NCBI GenBank assembly: GCA_963575645.1
Contig: OY754469.1
Location: forward strand, 17,812,001-17,876,000
Reading direction: 5' to 3'
Length of the DNA: 64,000 nucleotides
Source of the DNA: Xanthostigma xanthostigma
Lineage: Eukaryota > Arthropoda > Insecta > Raphidioptera > Raphidiidae
Under the pieces are notes generated by a model. The model ran no database searches. It had not been told where the DNA came from and worked only from the letters and a program-made list of their open reading frames with translations. Positions 33,968 to 45,700 of this stretch are shown one piece after another. Position 1 is the first letter of the stretch, and every line of letters starts with the position of its first letter. A program made the translations under genes and the position numbers.

Positions 33968-35229
33968 ACACTATTACAAATAAAATATCAAAAGTCCCCA
34001 CCGATCCTACATCTAATAAAAAAAATTATTCAAGGTTAAAGGTTAAAAGTGTCAGATTTTTGCAATTTTCTCGTAAACGATAATTAATGTTATCTAAAAA
34101 AAAAAAATTGGTTGTCTGTAAAGTCGGTTTACGGACGATAGTTTTACGTGATAACGTATTCCGTAATACATAACCTAAACCTCCCAAAATTTGGTTTCAA
34201 TCCGCTTATCCTTGGTGTCGGAATGATAAGAAATGTCAAAAGTGACGTTTGCAACTTACAAAGTATTATGTTCTAATAATAATTAGTTATTCCAATACTT
34301 AACTTAGAAGGCGTTGCACAATATACTAATGTCAAAAAATTGAATTAAACATTAGAAATGCAGCCGTTTTCATGTTAAGACAAGACATACGTTTGCTTCT
34401 AATTTCCATGTACGGCAAACAAAGACAACCGACCGCGTCGCGCCATGCATTACACAACATTGCATTTATACAGCTATTTTTCTATATAAATTTGTATAAA
34501 ATATTTTTCTATATAAATTTGTATAAAAAAACTGTTTAGGCAAATTCTGTTATACGAAATCTATGTAAAATGTTCTCCTCTTTCGTTTAAGACTGGTTTC
34601 AAACCGATCTGATTTAAATTGAGCGAGAAATTAGCAAAAAGCACGCACAGGGTCAGGCGGAACGTTACGCGTTATGCGTTATGCGTTACGCGTTACACTT
34701 TTTCTTACATGCAGCCGGTGTTTTATCAATTTATAATATTGGTGATTCATCAATTTATAAGACGTTATCACGTCAAAAAATAGGTCTGACAAACGTTGTA
34801 GATCATGCAATTGTCTACAAGAATTGTTCTCCTACGAATTACCATTGTTTGGAAATGATCATTTCATACATCGAATATAAATATGCATATTAATATTTAT
34901 TGTTATTTTTGATAAATACGTTCAGTACGTTCATAGACATTTTCGTTCCATATCTCAGGAATAGTGATTCGTAGAAAAAAAAATAAGAACAGTTTTTGTA
35001 GACAATTGCATGATATACAACTTTTGTCTGACCTATTCTTAGATAACAATTACCGTTTACGAAAAAAATGCAAAAAACCGATACTTTTAACCTTGAATAA
35101 ATTTTGAAGCAGATGTAGGATCGGTGGGGACTTTTGTTATTTTATTTGTAATAGTGTACTTAATACCTGTACCAATTTTCAGCTCTACGAGGTTATAGTA
35201 AATTGGAATGTTTATTTTGACTGGACTAT
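33968..35229. mobile_element. Family B/I inverted-repeat element, copy 1
   Basis: The outer arms pair: CACTATTACAAATAAAAT.. at 33970 and its complement ending at 35157, including AAGTCCCCACCGATCCTAC. A second, inner pair (family I) is bounded by TTTTACGTGATAACGT near 34151 and ACGTTATCACGTCAAAA near 34765-34785. Between them are GCATTACACAACATTGC, a duplicated TTTTTCTATATAAATTTGT and a short GTTATGC/GTTACGC array at 34662-34695. Copies: 44483-45031 (inner part only) and 55713-59465. No transposase. Frame 34681-34893 is incidental. Confidence 0.75.
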
Positions 35230-35859
35230 CAGTCATGGCGATTATACCTATAATGTGTTGTCAAGAAAAAGTTACACTTGACACAATGTAGTAAGATAGA
35301 GCATACTACATCTATACTGTATTATTATATCTATGATACTTACAAAAAGACAGACAGACGTCGCTTTTTCTAATGCCCTGCATGGTTTTCTACTTTAATT
35401 GTCGACATTACATGTACAAATGCGCAAAATGTATATAAGTAGATGTGAATGCGTTTGATATGTGGACTTGTGTGGTTTTTATCAAGAATTTCCAGAACTA
35501 TCTTTTAATTTAAGTTCTCATTTCCTGTCGACGGCGATAATGAAAAACAAACAGTAAAACTGAACTGTAAGTGAACGCTACCCGTAGCAACCATTCATTA
35601 CGACGCTATCGATTGTTGGAGGGACATCTATTAAAATGCAAATTAGTTTTTTCCTCGCCCGGTCTACGTTCGGTTATTTATTTACGTATTAGTTTTGACC
35701 CGACTACAAAGAGTTTGTTCTCTTTCTTCTTTTATGTTTAGTGCACTCTTTCTATCCTTTCAGTTGGCACATGGTGTAGAACTATGCCCAATGTATAATC
35801 AAAAGCAGTGAGTTTACATATATATAATTATTTTCCATTCTTATCGTCCGTAATATTTA
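35230..35859. other. Unannotated stretch
   Basis: No gene recognised. A TGTGGACTTGTGTGG / AATTTCCAGAACTATC patch has no family resemblance. Confidence 0.3.
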
Positions 35860-36289
35860 TTTAAGAGTATTCGTCCCTGCAAATACCCCCTACACCCTTC
35901 ATCTCAAATCTTTTCCCCTCGCCTAAAAACAGTTCGCGCTCTCCCGACGCTATTTTTAAAGCTAAAGGGTTCTGGTAAACACCAAATGAAAGACAAAGAA
36001 TCAGACTACAGATCCTTCAGGCGAATTTTTTGAAAAACAGTTTCGCCTACGTGTGAAATATTACGTAGCTTATTATTTTTTTCAAAAGATTGTAAGTTTT
36101 TTCAGGAATTTTTTTCCAAAAAATTTGCCTGAAGGATCTGTAGTCTGATTCTTTGTCTTTCATTTGGCGTTTACCAGAACCCTCTAGCTTTAAAAATAGC
36201 GTCGGGAGAGCGCAAACCGTTTTTAGGCGAGGGGAAAAGATTTGAGATGAAGGGTGCAGGGGGTATTTGCAGGGACGAATACTCTTAAA
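35860..36289. mobile_element. Foldback element, 173-bp arms, 84-bp loop
   Basis: 35860-36032 and 36117-36289 are inverted copies with few substitutions and no register shift. Landmarks are GTATTCGTCCCTGCAAATAC, CCCGACGCTATTTTTAAAGC and AGAATCAGACTACAGATCC. The loop is AT-rich. No ORF, no clear TSD. Confidence 0.85.
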
Positions 36290-36810
36290 AAAAATTCTTA
36301 AATAATGGGAAAGTGGACAAAATGTCCAATATTTGTACTTTTCATTGCCTACGTTTCTTTAACAAGGTTAATTTCTTCAGTATTCAAGACCATGGCCCAA
36401 TTATCTGTTGATCTCCTGTGCTCAAAATTAGCCTACCTTATCCTAATGTCCTAAAATTCCTTCATTCATCCATTGGTATTAATTTTTAAACTATAGTTGA
36501 AGTTTAAAAAGTAGAAAATAACGGGAAGTATAATGAATGGAAAATATTAATAGTGCGAATGGCGTCTGTTATGACATAAAGTCGAGAAACGGACGTTGAA
36601 CACATTACTTTTATTATTATTAGATATTATTATTATTTGAAAATAAATCTTTTTTAATGTGTTAAAAATTTAGTCAAGAAGCAAATCATTAGTATAATGC
36701 GAAATTACATAATTTGCTTGCTGATTTTTATAGAATACAGTCTTTAAAGTGTATCTGCTTGTAGACAATATATTTTTTAAAACTTATTTCTAACGGATTA
36801 AAAAATATTC
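36290..36810. other. Unannotated AT-rich DNA
   Basis: Nothing gene-like. Confidence 0.3.
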
Positions 36811-37380
36811 CAGCCAATAGGGCGACAGGACTATTCCAACTTAAAAAGTAATGAAATTATGATAATAAACACAATAAAATTTCTCTTAACGTGCGAAGAG
36901 ACGCAAATAACAGCTAGTAATAAATATTATATTTGCCATTCGTGTGCATGATTTACATGGTTCACGTGTGAAAATTAACCAAAGCATGTTTTTTTTGTTT
37001 TCAAAATATTTCCAAGTTTGAAAGGTTAGAAAAAAAATTTACAAAACTTCCATGGAAAAATAAATAAAATAATAAACCTATATGAAAAAAAATATGACAG
37101 AAAAAATGACGTTTTAGCGCATATATTTTTTGCGCATTTGCAAATTTTTTCCTAAAATAATAGGGCTCTTTAAATTTTAATGTTAAACATTTTACCAAAA
37201 TTTAATTACGATCCGCTTATCCGTTTGGCCTGAATCGTGCTCACAGACTAACAGACGTATGGATTTTTTCCAAAAATATGTTTTATTGAACTCGGGGGAA
37301 ACGAAAAAAATATTGTAAGATTTTGAAAAGTGAATTTTGACCTAAATTTGTAGTCTCTTTTGGAGTTGGGATGGTAAAAG
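36811..37380 (+). repeat. Family A repeat, copy 5 (diverged)
   Basis: Forward copy from CCAGCCAATAGGGCGACAGG to GTTGGGATGGTAAAAG. It is the most diverged of the six. The GACAGATC..ACAAAACAAAA stretch, which carries the hAT insertion in copy 2, is deleted here. Confidence 0.6.
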
Positions 37381-37833
37381 AAGTGCTATCTATTCGTTGT
37401 CTACTGTGTAGGTAATAGGTATGTTATCTCGGGAACTACTGGACCGATTTTGATAAATATTTTTCGAATTGTTTGAATAGTATGAAGACGAACATTAGAA
37501 TAGTCATATTGTACGCCTTTGACTTTTTCCGGGCAAACCGCTATTTTGAATATTATTTAAAAGATTGTGGTGGAGGCGCCGTTAATAATAACTCCACTTC
37601 CACCACATTTCTTTGCCACATTTTATAGCCTAAACGGCTTGATGGGTTTTAACTTATAGAGTGTCTTTAGATTCGTTTTAATTGTGGGAGTGACATAGGG
37701 CTTAATATTTAAATATGGCGTCTGCGAATCAAAAAAGAGAGTGGGAATAAAAACATATTGTGTTATTATAAATTATGGGTACCTACTAAATAAAAAGCTG
37801 GCGAATAGCCAATTTTTAGGCAACTATTTTCAG

Positions 37834-37980
37834 ATCCGTAACTGGGGCTGTCCACCGGGACCCACGCCAGAGATGCAAATCCGGGAAGGTGCAAACAGCA
37901 ATGCGATTTTTATTGCTTTATTTAAATATATCAACCAACAAAATTTCGACGGCGCAAAATCAGAATCTTACTATAGGTGA
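37834..37980 (+). CDS. Possible exon / unrecognised ORF
   Basis: After a reasonable splice-acceptor sequence (TTTTTAGGCAACTATTTTCAG), 48 codons run to a TGA at 37978. They are GC-richer than the flanks and have protein-like composition; the start IRNWGCPPGPTPEMQIREGA is followed by a segment with SNAIFIALFKYINQQ. I do not recognise the family. It may be a last coding exon, or a relic of a transposon protein. An in-frame ATG exists upstream at 37741, but the sequence before 37834 is AT-rich and looks non-coding. Confidence 0.3.
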   Translation: MRNWGCPPGPTPEMQIREGANSNAIFIALFKYINQQNFDGAKSESYYR

Positions 37981-38159
37981 CGTTGTTTCCACCTACGCCA
38001 GTGACCATTTATACATACATACAAAAATTTTTTTTTTTAATATGTCAAATGCGTTAAATTAGTAACTAAAAGGACAAGAATAATAAAAAATGTGAAAGAA
38101 CCGGTCAAATGGGTTCCGTAAAATCGTACAAACCAACTTAATTTTGTTTTAATTTACAT

Positions 38160-38478
38160 GGCAACCATTTTGAAATTTGCCATCTTGGTTTTATTTTTTA
38201 TTCTTGTGCAATTTTAATAGAACTGAACACGCATGCTCAATATCAGCTTATTCGAAGATTTTTTTCTAATTTCTATGGCGGCCATTTTGAAATTCGCCAT
38301 ATTGGTTTTTCATTATTTGTAATAATTTATAGCGGCAATATAAATACACACTCAGTAAAAATTTCAACTCTCTATATCTATTACGGTACTTGAGATACAG
38401 CCCGCTGACAATCAGACGGACGGACAGCAGAGGCTTAGTTATAGGGTCCCGTTGGGCACCATTCTGGTACGGTATCCT
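38160..38478 (-). repeat. GGGTTCCGTACC/CTGTCTGTC repeat, diverged copy
   Basis: On the minus strand: GGATACCGTACCAGAATGGT, CCCAACGGGACCCTAT, CTCTGCTGTCCGTCCGTCTG, CAGCGGGCTGTATCTCAAGT and ATAGAGAGTTGAAATTTTTAC, then GCCATTTTGAAATTYGCC-type words. A second copy lies at 63015. This word series is widespread in Lepidoptera as a microsatellite-associated element. The short (GTCC) array here is degenerate. Confidence 0.7.
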
Positions 38479-39029
38479 AAAAAACAAGATAAAAAAACCC
38501 GACTGTTTAAAATTGGAACTAATAACAAAAAAGATAAAAACAAATCGTTAAACCTCAACACCGCAGCAGGTAAAACCTATTTGTCTCTTTCTTTTGTTTT
38601 TTAATGGATTCTCAGCTGTTGCATGTTGAGGTTTTCTGACTTGCATTCTTCTTTTTAGTTATTAGTTTCATTTTGTGCGGTCGGATTTTTTATTTTTTTT
38701 TTAAATAATTATTTTTAACTACTATCATGTTTATTACAGAAATGTATTAATTCATTAGAAAAAATTGTGGAGTGGTATAATCGAATTTTATTTATATTTA
38801 AATTTTAACTGAACTGACAATGGCTCTGTAATTTTTATTTCATTACGTATAGCTAATAAATCTAATTGTTATTTATTATAAATCTTGCTAATTAATATTT
38901 TGTATGCCAATTGTTAGCCTGTATATAATAATTAATAATGCACTCTGATTTCAGCCATGTGCTTTGAAACTATATAATATAAGACTACTATAATATCTAT
39001 AAACGACTATTTTCCTTTTTAAATTTCAG

Positions 39030-39084
39030 CTTGAGAGCGGCATTATCTTCGACCAGGATCAACTGAATCTTTCTTCTTGCAAAG
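39030..39084 (+). CDS. Possible short internal exon
   Basis: A 55-bp, GC-richer segment is preceded by a polypyrimidine tract and acceptor (CTTTTTAAATTTCAG) and followed by a donor-like AAAG|GTAAC. One frame is open across it and reads LESGIIFDQDQLNLSSCK. The flanks are strongly AT-rich. I do not recognise the protein. It could be an exon of a long-intron host gene, but a chance combination is possible. Confidence 0.4.
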
Positions 39085-39338
39085 GTAACATTTTTGAGAA
39101 TGTTTAATTTAAGTTAAAAGCTTTTAGTTGATATTTATATAAAAATTTCATCGAGCTTCGAAATTCCATTACTGTAATATGAGTAGCTATATAGGAGTAA
39201 GCTTAATAGAATGTAGCTGAATGTCCTTATATACGGTTGGATAAACATAAAACGTTGTTGTACAGTGCCGCTTTGTGGTTTAAACACATATCGAGAACCA
39301 ATTTTAATTTTCATTCAAAAATATCACAAGGAATAAAT

Positions 39339-39787
39339 CTTATAATAAATGCACTACTTAGAATTAATACGGTTTTAGAAAAAGCTTTCAATAGAGCCCA
39401 AGATCACACAGCTAAAAGTAGGGCTATAAGAACAGTTGGAAAATAATTTTTTTTTTTTCTGTACCTAGTAGTGTACAAAATTATGTGAAGAATTTGTTGA
39501 GAAACTGAGAAGGTACTAGTTTCTAAATAAAAAAAAATTACATGAGACACTCACGCGCTGGAAGTGAAACTTCTTATAAGAAATGCACTTGTTAAAATCA
39601 ACACGGTTTTAGAAAAAGCTTTCAATAAAGCCCAAGATCACACAACTAAAAGTAGGCCTATAACAACAGTTGGAAAATAATTTTCTTTCTCTGTAGTAGT
39701 GTACAATTTTAGATGAAGAATTTAATGAGAAACTAAGAAGTTACTAGTTTCTAAATGCATGAGATTCTCGTGAAACTTCTTAGTTCT
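39339..39787 (+). repeat. Tandem duplication, two units of about 234 bp
   Basis: The unit starting CTTATAATAAATGCAC (39339) repeats at 39573, with shared blocks GGTTTTAGAAAAAGCTTTCA, GCCCAAGATCACACA and CAGTTGGAAAATAATTTT, and GTTTCTAAAT near the ends. Both copies keep a parallel reading frame ending TVGK-stop, but the differences are mostly amino-acid changing. Selection for coding is therefore unlikely. Confidence 0.75.
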
Positions 39788-40838
39788 AGCATTTTTTGAC
39801 GATTTTATTATTTCAGGATTAGGAAATGGCTATTTGGAATTTGTTAGATATATGCTACGTATACACACAGTATGCAGTGCACATGCGCGTTGAGTGCGCA
39901 TGCCGCTTTGACAGAGAGAGTAGAAACAATTCTCCCACTCTTTGCTCTCAACTGCCGGTTGACGTCGAAGAAGGGGCAACGTTTCACATTTCGTCTAGTC
40001 CAGGACGATTTACCTCCTTAGCTCGCCTTAAAAAGTTTCACCTGAAAAAAGAAACCAACTTGCTTTTTCTACATAAGTCCAATTAGGTACAGATATTTTA
40101 CTAGGGGATTAAGTCCAAATGTTAACCACAAGTGAATTCTATTTCAGTGTGTTTCTCGTGTCTAAAAAAATCGATTTTTTGAAAATTTCAAGACGGCGGA
40201 ACCCCTTAATGTAGGTACACTTTAACACCACCAAAAAAATACTTGAACAGTTAAATCCGAGGGATTTTTCTCACACGTAACTGAAACTGAGAAATTATAT
40301 AGGTATCATAAAATATTTTTAAAAGTTTAAAAATAAATTAATTCCGGAAATTGACTTTGAGACATGATGATCACCTTTTGCTATACTTCAATTTTCTGCT
40401 ATCAGATGTTATAGCGTCAAATGTCCAATGCCCATAGGTAACTTCCAATGTGGATGTACGCACTAAAAACGTGCATATTGCGTTTAACATTCATTAGAGG
40501 GCGTGTACAGATGGAGTGCTTTTTGTAGTTCGACAGTCATGTCGCCAGGAGTGATGACAAAACCGCTGTCACACTGTTTTGCGGTAGAATCACTTTTTTG
40601 TGACCTAAGTTATCAATTTATTGCATACGAAAACGCTTCAGGTAACTGCGATGTTGCTCGTATCTTTGTTTGTGATCAAATTATTGTGATAATTATAGTG
40701 CAAAATTTCAAGTTACGCATAGAATTGTGTATATCGCTTAAGAAAAAGAGGTACGTCAGTTCGTGGACACACGACGGAAGTTATGCTCCTTACGCATTTT
40801 ATATTGATGTTCAAAATTTACGTATAAGCGGTATAAGT
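39788..40838. other. Unannotated stretch with one TTAA-element end
   Basis: Frames at 39826-40086 and 40503-40841 have no recognisable family. At 40170-40209 the sequence ends GGCGGAACCCCTTAA after TTTTTTGAAAATTTC, resembling one terminus of the TTAA elements at 50074 and 62207. The partner end is not seen. Confidence 0.35.
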
Positions 40839-41176
40839 TAGTGATGTGTCGCTCCTGAGCGAGTCGTTCATAATGAACGACTCCCTTCTCGGAGCGGAGC
40901 GAGTCGCTCTTTTTTTTGTGAATGACTCACTCCGAGCACCATTGCTCTGTGTTGAACTGTTCTGTACTGTTGCATTCGCACATTTACAGAGCGCACACAG
41001 CACAGGCACTAGTGAATTTTGCACGTACGGAGTTATCTTTGCTGAGTCATTTAATGTTGAATGACACATAAGTGTAATAGTACTAAGTACAGTGACTTGA
41101 ACCATTCACATTGACGTCGTTGACAAAGATATAATATTGTAACAATAAACATTATTATTGTTAAGCTTTTATTATA

Positions 41177-41671
41177 CAGTGTAACCTCTTTATAGCGAAT
41201 CTCAAAGGACCGAGCATTTTTTTTTCGTTATAAAGAGTTTTCGTTATATGGAGGGAAGAAAGAAAAATAACCTTTCACCTAATTAATTTATTACAAACAC
41301 ATATAGTCTGTTAACTTTGCCTGACGTTTTTTGCTATGCCAATATTTGTTTTGTATTTTATTAAGTATCTTATGCGTAGCTTGGGATGTGGTGGAATCAT
41401 TTTCATTAAACAATAGGAATTTTTAGATAAATTTGGCGGCATCAAGTGCATGTTGAATAGTTGGTGATGGTTCAGAATCGTCCTCTTTACGTCTGTAAAC
41501 ATTTGCTGACGCCTAAATATGAACATATTTCTTCGTAATAGAGAATGGCTGCTGCGCTATAAAGAGGGTATTAATGTATGGGTTTTAAGGTAAACCAACC
41601 AAATTGTAAAAATGTCTACGTTATAGGGAGTTTTTCGTTATAACGAAGGACGTTATAAAGAGGTTACACTG
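41177..41671. mobile_element. pogo/Tigger-like element, TA TSD, 495 bp
   Basis: Inverted ends CAGTGTAACCTCTTTATAGC and its complement are bounded by TA (41175-41176 and 41672-41673). CAGTGTAACCTCTTTATAACG-type ends are typical of pogo/Tigger elements of the Tc1/mariner superfamily. It is nested in the hAT-like element, so it inserted later. Confidence 0.9.
41311..41526 (-). pseudogene. Possible decayed pogo/Tigger transposase fragment
   Basis: The 71-codon frame contains LFNMHLMPPN followed by a basic segment (KLRIRYLIKYK). This loosely matches the region with N-[IV]-x-L-x-x-[LM]-P-P-N in pogo/Tigger transposases, after which come D/G and K..YR positions. The match is short, the catalytic DDD residues are not visible, and it could be chance. 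Location inside pogo-type ends is the main support. Confidence 0.35.
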
Positions 41672-42329
41672 TACTTTATAGTTTATCCGAAATGCCAATA
41701 ATATGATATGGAAATGAGCTCAGAGCTGTCCCATGCTACGTGACTCCCGATCATGCATGATGACAGTTCACACCTCTGCAGTCTGCACTCTTCTGTAGTG
41801 CGTACTGTCTAGTGTCGCTCCTTTGAATGACTCCCTCTGAGCGACTCTTTTTAGTGAGCAGAGCGCACGGAGCCAGCTCCCATTAAAGAGTCATGTGGAC
41901 ATATCACTGGTATAAGTACGCAAGTACAATAAAACAATTATGTTATATAAAGAGTGCATAGTCTCTGAAACTATACGGATTTGGATCTATCCAAGTCCAG
42001 TGGACGGCAGGCGTTTATGTTACCGATTTGGGCACAACTAGTTTCGTGTCAGGCTTCAAAGTAATGCATGTACATTATAAAATTAATGTGGTTATACAAA
42101 CTTTCGTTCAATAATTAAAAATAAAATGATTATTTTATTCATTAGTGCTTCGTTCAGTTTGCGCTAATGAAAGTAATGCCGTCATCATATGACGCTCTTT
42201 TTGAATAACATTAAACTGATTTCCGCCGATATTCTCAGCTATCGAGCGTCTAATATAAACAGTTTGCATTAAAGAAGTTTCCTTTTTACTCGACTAAGAC
42301 GAAACAAAAGGAGGGTTACAAGTTTGACC

Positions 42330-42400
42330 GGTATGTACCTACCTATCTAAAGACCAGCACGCTAACCATTACACCAATCTGTTCTGGGGACGGTGCATGC
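42330..42400 (-). repeat. tRNA-like head of a possible SINE
   Basis: On the minus strand CAGATTGGTGTAATGGTTAG resembles a box A / D-arm. It is followed by CGTGCTGGTCTTTAG, and at the right distance by a weak, degraded T-arm (CCGGTCAAACTTG). Probably a relic. Confidence 0.4.
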
Positions 42401-43069
42401 ATTGTATATGTGTGTGAAAGTTAGTCCGAGCTATGTCGGACCGTTTATTTTTAATGTGTCGATGAAACACAAAGGTAATTTAAAAGTAAGTGTGCTTCTG
42501 GAGTGCTAAAAAAAGACTTTAAAAAATTTGCAATGTAAAGTAACTAGTTATAAATATTATCTCTTTTTTGAGGCATTCACATCGTTCGCAACTCTTAAAA
42601 GAGGATTAAAATGTGAGAAAGTATTTTATATCACACTCCTATATCTACGTATGCGACTTTATACGGTGCTATAAAAGGTTCTTTGTGTTCGAAAATAGAT
42701 ACGTGCTGCATGGATGCTTACATATAATGCATGTTACCAAAGCTCCATACTCCACCGTTGGCGCTGGCATCAAAAGTTCTTGTCAATGTATGGGGCTGTA
42801 AAATGTAATGTATTTAGAGATACGTATAGAAACGCAATGTATCATACGGTTAATTTGTATTCATTCACAAAGACCGCGGCCATTAAATACTGTTTTATAG
42901 ATGTTGATATCGACTATTTAATCATTTCACCATTTCAACTCCACAAGTGAGAAATATTAATTTAGGTGAAAATTCACTTTTCACAATTTTACAGTACTTT
43001 GCCTACTTCTCTACGTCTCTGAAATGTGTTTTTGCAAAAAGTCTATTTGGCTGTCTGCACGATATCGGG

Positions 43070-43914
43070 GTCACCCCATGTGATGGCCGGTTTTTTAAAG
43101 ACATTTGTTAAGAATTTTTGTTGACTACCAATAAAAAGATAGAATTTTGAACATTTTATGATATATTTTTTAATATTTCAGTACTGTATTAAAAACTTTT
43201 CAAGCATAAATCTCCACAAAAAACAGGGGTTACCACTCCGGACACCCATCTTGAGAAAAAGGTTGTTGAGGGTCTCCATGATTCTGACTGATTGGCTTAA
43301 GAAATAAAAAAATTAAACGGTATTTTAATCTGTATGCCTCTGACAATAAGATGAGCTAGGGTTATTCGAAAATATTGAAAATGAATAATTGACAAACTTT
43401 TGAAAATTAATTTGTAAATTTAATGATTTTTTTCGATAGTTTTGCGTCGAAAAAAATAGAACCACTATACATGTGTCGAATCTACCAATAAAATTTCGAA
43501 GCAATCGATTAAACCGTTTTTGAGATATCGTGGAGACAAATTAGAAAAACAGTTTTGAGCAAAACACGTTTAAAGATTCAAGTATGATTTAAACTATGAA
43601 ATCTTAACTCACCATTAATCTGCAAAAAGCCCACCAAAATTAACTAGAAATGATATTACATAAATCAAAAACGAAAAAAATGGATTTATCGGGTTTTGCA
43701 TATTTACTCCTCATTTGTTTTAGAAGGTCTCAAGTAACAAGCCGACACGTGACAATAGGCTCGGTGCTCAACTGAGCGCTCCGAACACCTTCTCTTCTAA
43801 CATCTGTATCTTTCCAACAACTTCGAATATTTTAAAATCATTTTACCACATATTCTAAACATGTTTAGAAATTAATTTACGCAAAAAAAATTTCAACCTA
43901 TCACATGGGGTGAC
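43070..43914. mobile_element. Possible MITE, inverted ends GTCACCCCATGTGA
   Basis: GTCACCCCATGTGATGG at 43070 is inverted at 43899-43914 (CTATCACATGGGGTGAC). A related block, GGGGTTACCACTCCGGACA, occurs inside near 43227. The pairing beyond the first 17 bases is weak and no duplication is seen. No coding content. Confidence 0.5.
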
Positions 43915-44482
43915 TATCTTAATTACTTCTTGTACACATTTTTAATTTCAGACAATTAGATGTTATTTTAGCGAGAAATTCTCTTATATGACCTATGCTC
44001 CCCCATTCTCCCCTATACTGTATATAGTTTACACTTTACAGGAAAACTAATGCTATGTTTCCAAACAGCTATTGTTTTAAAAGATAAATAATATAGGTAC
44101 GGAGCCCTCAGCATGCGAGTGTATATCGCAATTGTGCGTGTTTTTTTTTTTTTAATTTATGATATAAACTCTGGTCAGGGTAGCTGATTGGGCAATAAAT
44201 CAGTCAATATAACTTATTAGCTCTCCACTGGTTATAAACAATTATACGTTCGCATAATAATATTGCACACAATATGTAATTATAAAAGTCCAGTGCATTG
44301 TTCCATGTACACTTGTGTTTACATAGCAATAAATACACTATATGCGCGACACGTTTCGATAATTGGATTGTGTATCCAGGTAGCCCGCCATATTGAATTT
44401 AGCCTGAACGCTGTTCTCATCCGGCTTACCATATAACGGCTTTATTCTAAATATCGGGATATCGGGCGCAAATCAACAATTT

Positions 44483-45031
44483 TTGACGTGATAACGTCTT
44501 ATAAATTGATGAATCACCAATCTTATAAATTGATAAAACACCGGCTGCATGCACGAAAAAGTGTAACGTTCCTAACGTTCCGCCTGACCCTGTGCGTGCT
44601 TTTCTCGAAAACGGCCCTAACGATTTGGATGAAATTTACTTAAAAGGGATTTTGGGGGGCAAAAAATCGTTTTCTTACAAATTTTATCATTATAAAAATC
44701 AATTTTTTGACGTATGAAAATACTTAAATATTGTAAGTAGGTTTTGGAATTTTATATAAACAGTGAAACAATTGTTTTATAAATATTATGACAGCTAATC
44801 TTTGAGACTTAAAATAAATACGAAAGAAGGAAAGTTAAAAAAAACAATTATATTATATGGTGAGTAATTTAAATAAATAAAATTAACCTAAATTTGAAGC
44901 GAAAGATGCAATATCATAGATTCGAATTATTATAATTATTATATAAATTTAGGTTAAGTATTACGGAATACGTTATCACGTAAAACTATCGTCCGTAAAC
45001 CGACTTTACAGACAACCAATTTTTTTTTTCG
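44483..45031. repeat. Family I element, deleted copy
   Basis: The left edge TTTTGACGTGATAACGTC and the right edge ACGTTATCACGTAAAACTATCG are those of the inner element of family B at 34151-34785. After CCTGACCCTGTGCGTGC the middle is replaced by unrelated AT-rich sequence to about 44940. The CCTAACGTT array is only two units long here. Confidence 0.65.
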
Positions 45032-45521
45032 GCCAAGAAATCATTTATCGAGGCTAGAGGTGAGATTGATAAATTCTAGGAAAAGTTTGTAGAATCAGTT
45101 AAGAAAATACTACAGAATATGTCTAAATTTGACGGCACCACTGAAAAAGTCAAATACATAATATTATATCGAGAATCAATGTGCAAAATGACATAAACGA
45201 CTGTTTTTGCAAAAATGAGTTTATGCCTGAATAACTATCTTCATTAGATCCAATACATTCTGGTAAAATAGCATGTGCGTCGGAGGGAGTAATAAATTGC
45301 TATAGCTTTTGAAAAACTTCCAAACCGACAAGTTGCTTAATGACTGTTTTACACTAAAAGAGTGTAATTATGGAGCTTTCATAATAATATTATAAATAAT
45401 AAACATAATAATATAAAGATGAGAAAAACGATTCCACGCATTTTCATCCCCCGACAAAATATCCCATTAGCAAAACTGATGTAAAATTACTGTATTACTA
45501 TCTCACCTTGTATACACGACC

Positions 45522-45700
45522 CCGTAATTGTTTTTTAAAGAGCTCTCCCCAAACGCCCTCCCCTTTTCACTGCGCAAAAAAACGCCATTGCATCGACACG
45601 AGTCCGTAATTGTTTTTAAAGGACTCACCCCAATCGTCTTCCCCTTTTCACTGCGCAATAAAACGCTATCGCTTCGACAGGAATCCGTAATTGTTTTTAT
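45522..45700 (+). repeat. Tandem duplication, 82-bp units
   Basis: The unit CCGTAATTGTTTTTAAAG.. CCCCTTTTCACTGCGCAA .. CGCYATYGCWTCGACA occurs at 45522-45603 and 45604-45684, with a partial third from 45685. It explains the plus-strand frame 45528-45722. Confidence 0.75.

Larger units (their letters stand above)
40839..41909. mobile_element. hAT-like element, TSD GTATAAGT, 1071 bp
   Basis: The left end TAGTGATGTGTC and the right end, read in reverse, CAGTGATATGTC are hAT-type termini. Perfect 8-bp duplications GTATAAGT flank it (40831-40838 and 41910-41917). Subterminal arrays of GAGCGAGTCGTTCA/GAATGACTC words occur at both sides and explain the opposing frames 40818-41105 and 40846-41064. 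No hAT transposase is readable. A second transposon (41177-41671) sits inside. Confidence 0.9.

Noticed and set aside
40503..40841. 112-codon plus-strand frame
   Set aside because: No recognised domain; its 3' end runs into the hAT-like element and composition is like the flanks.
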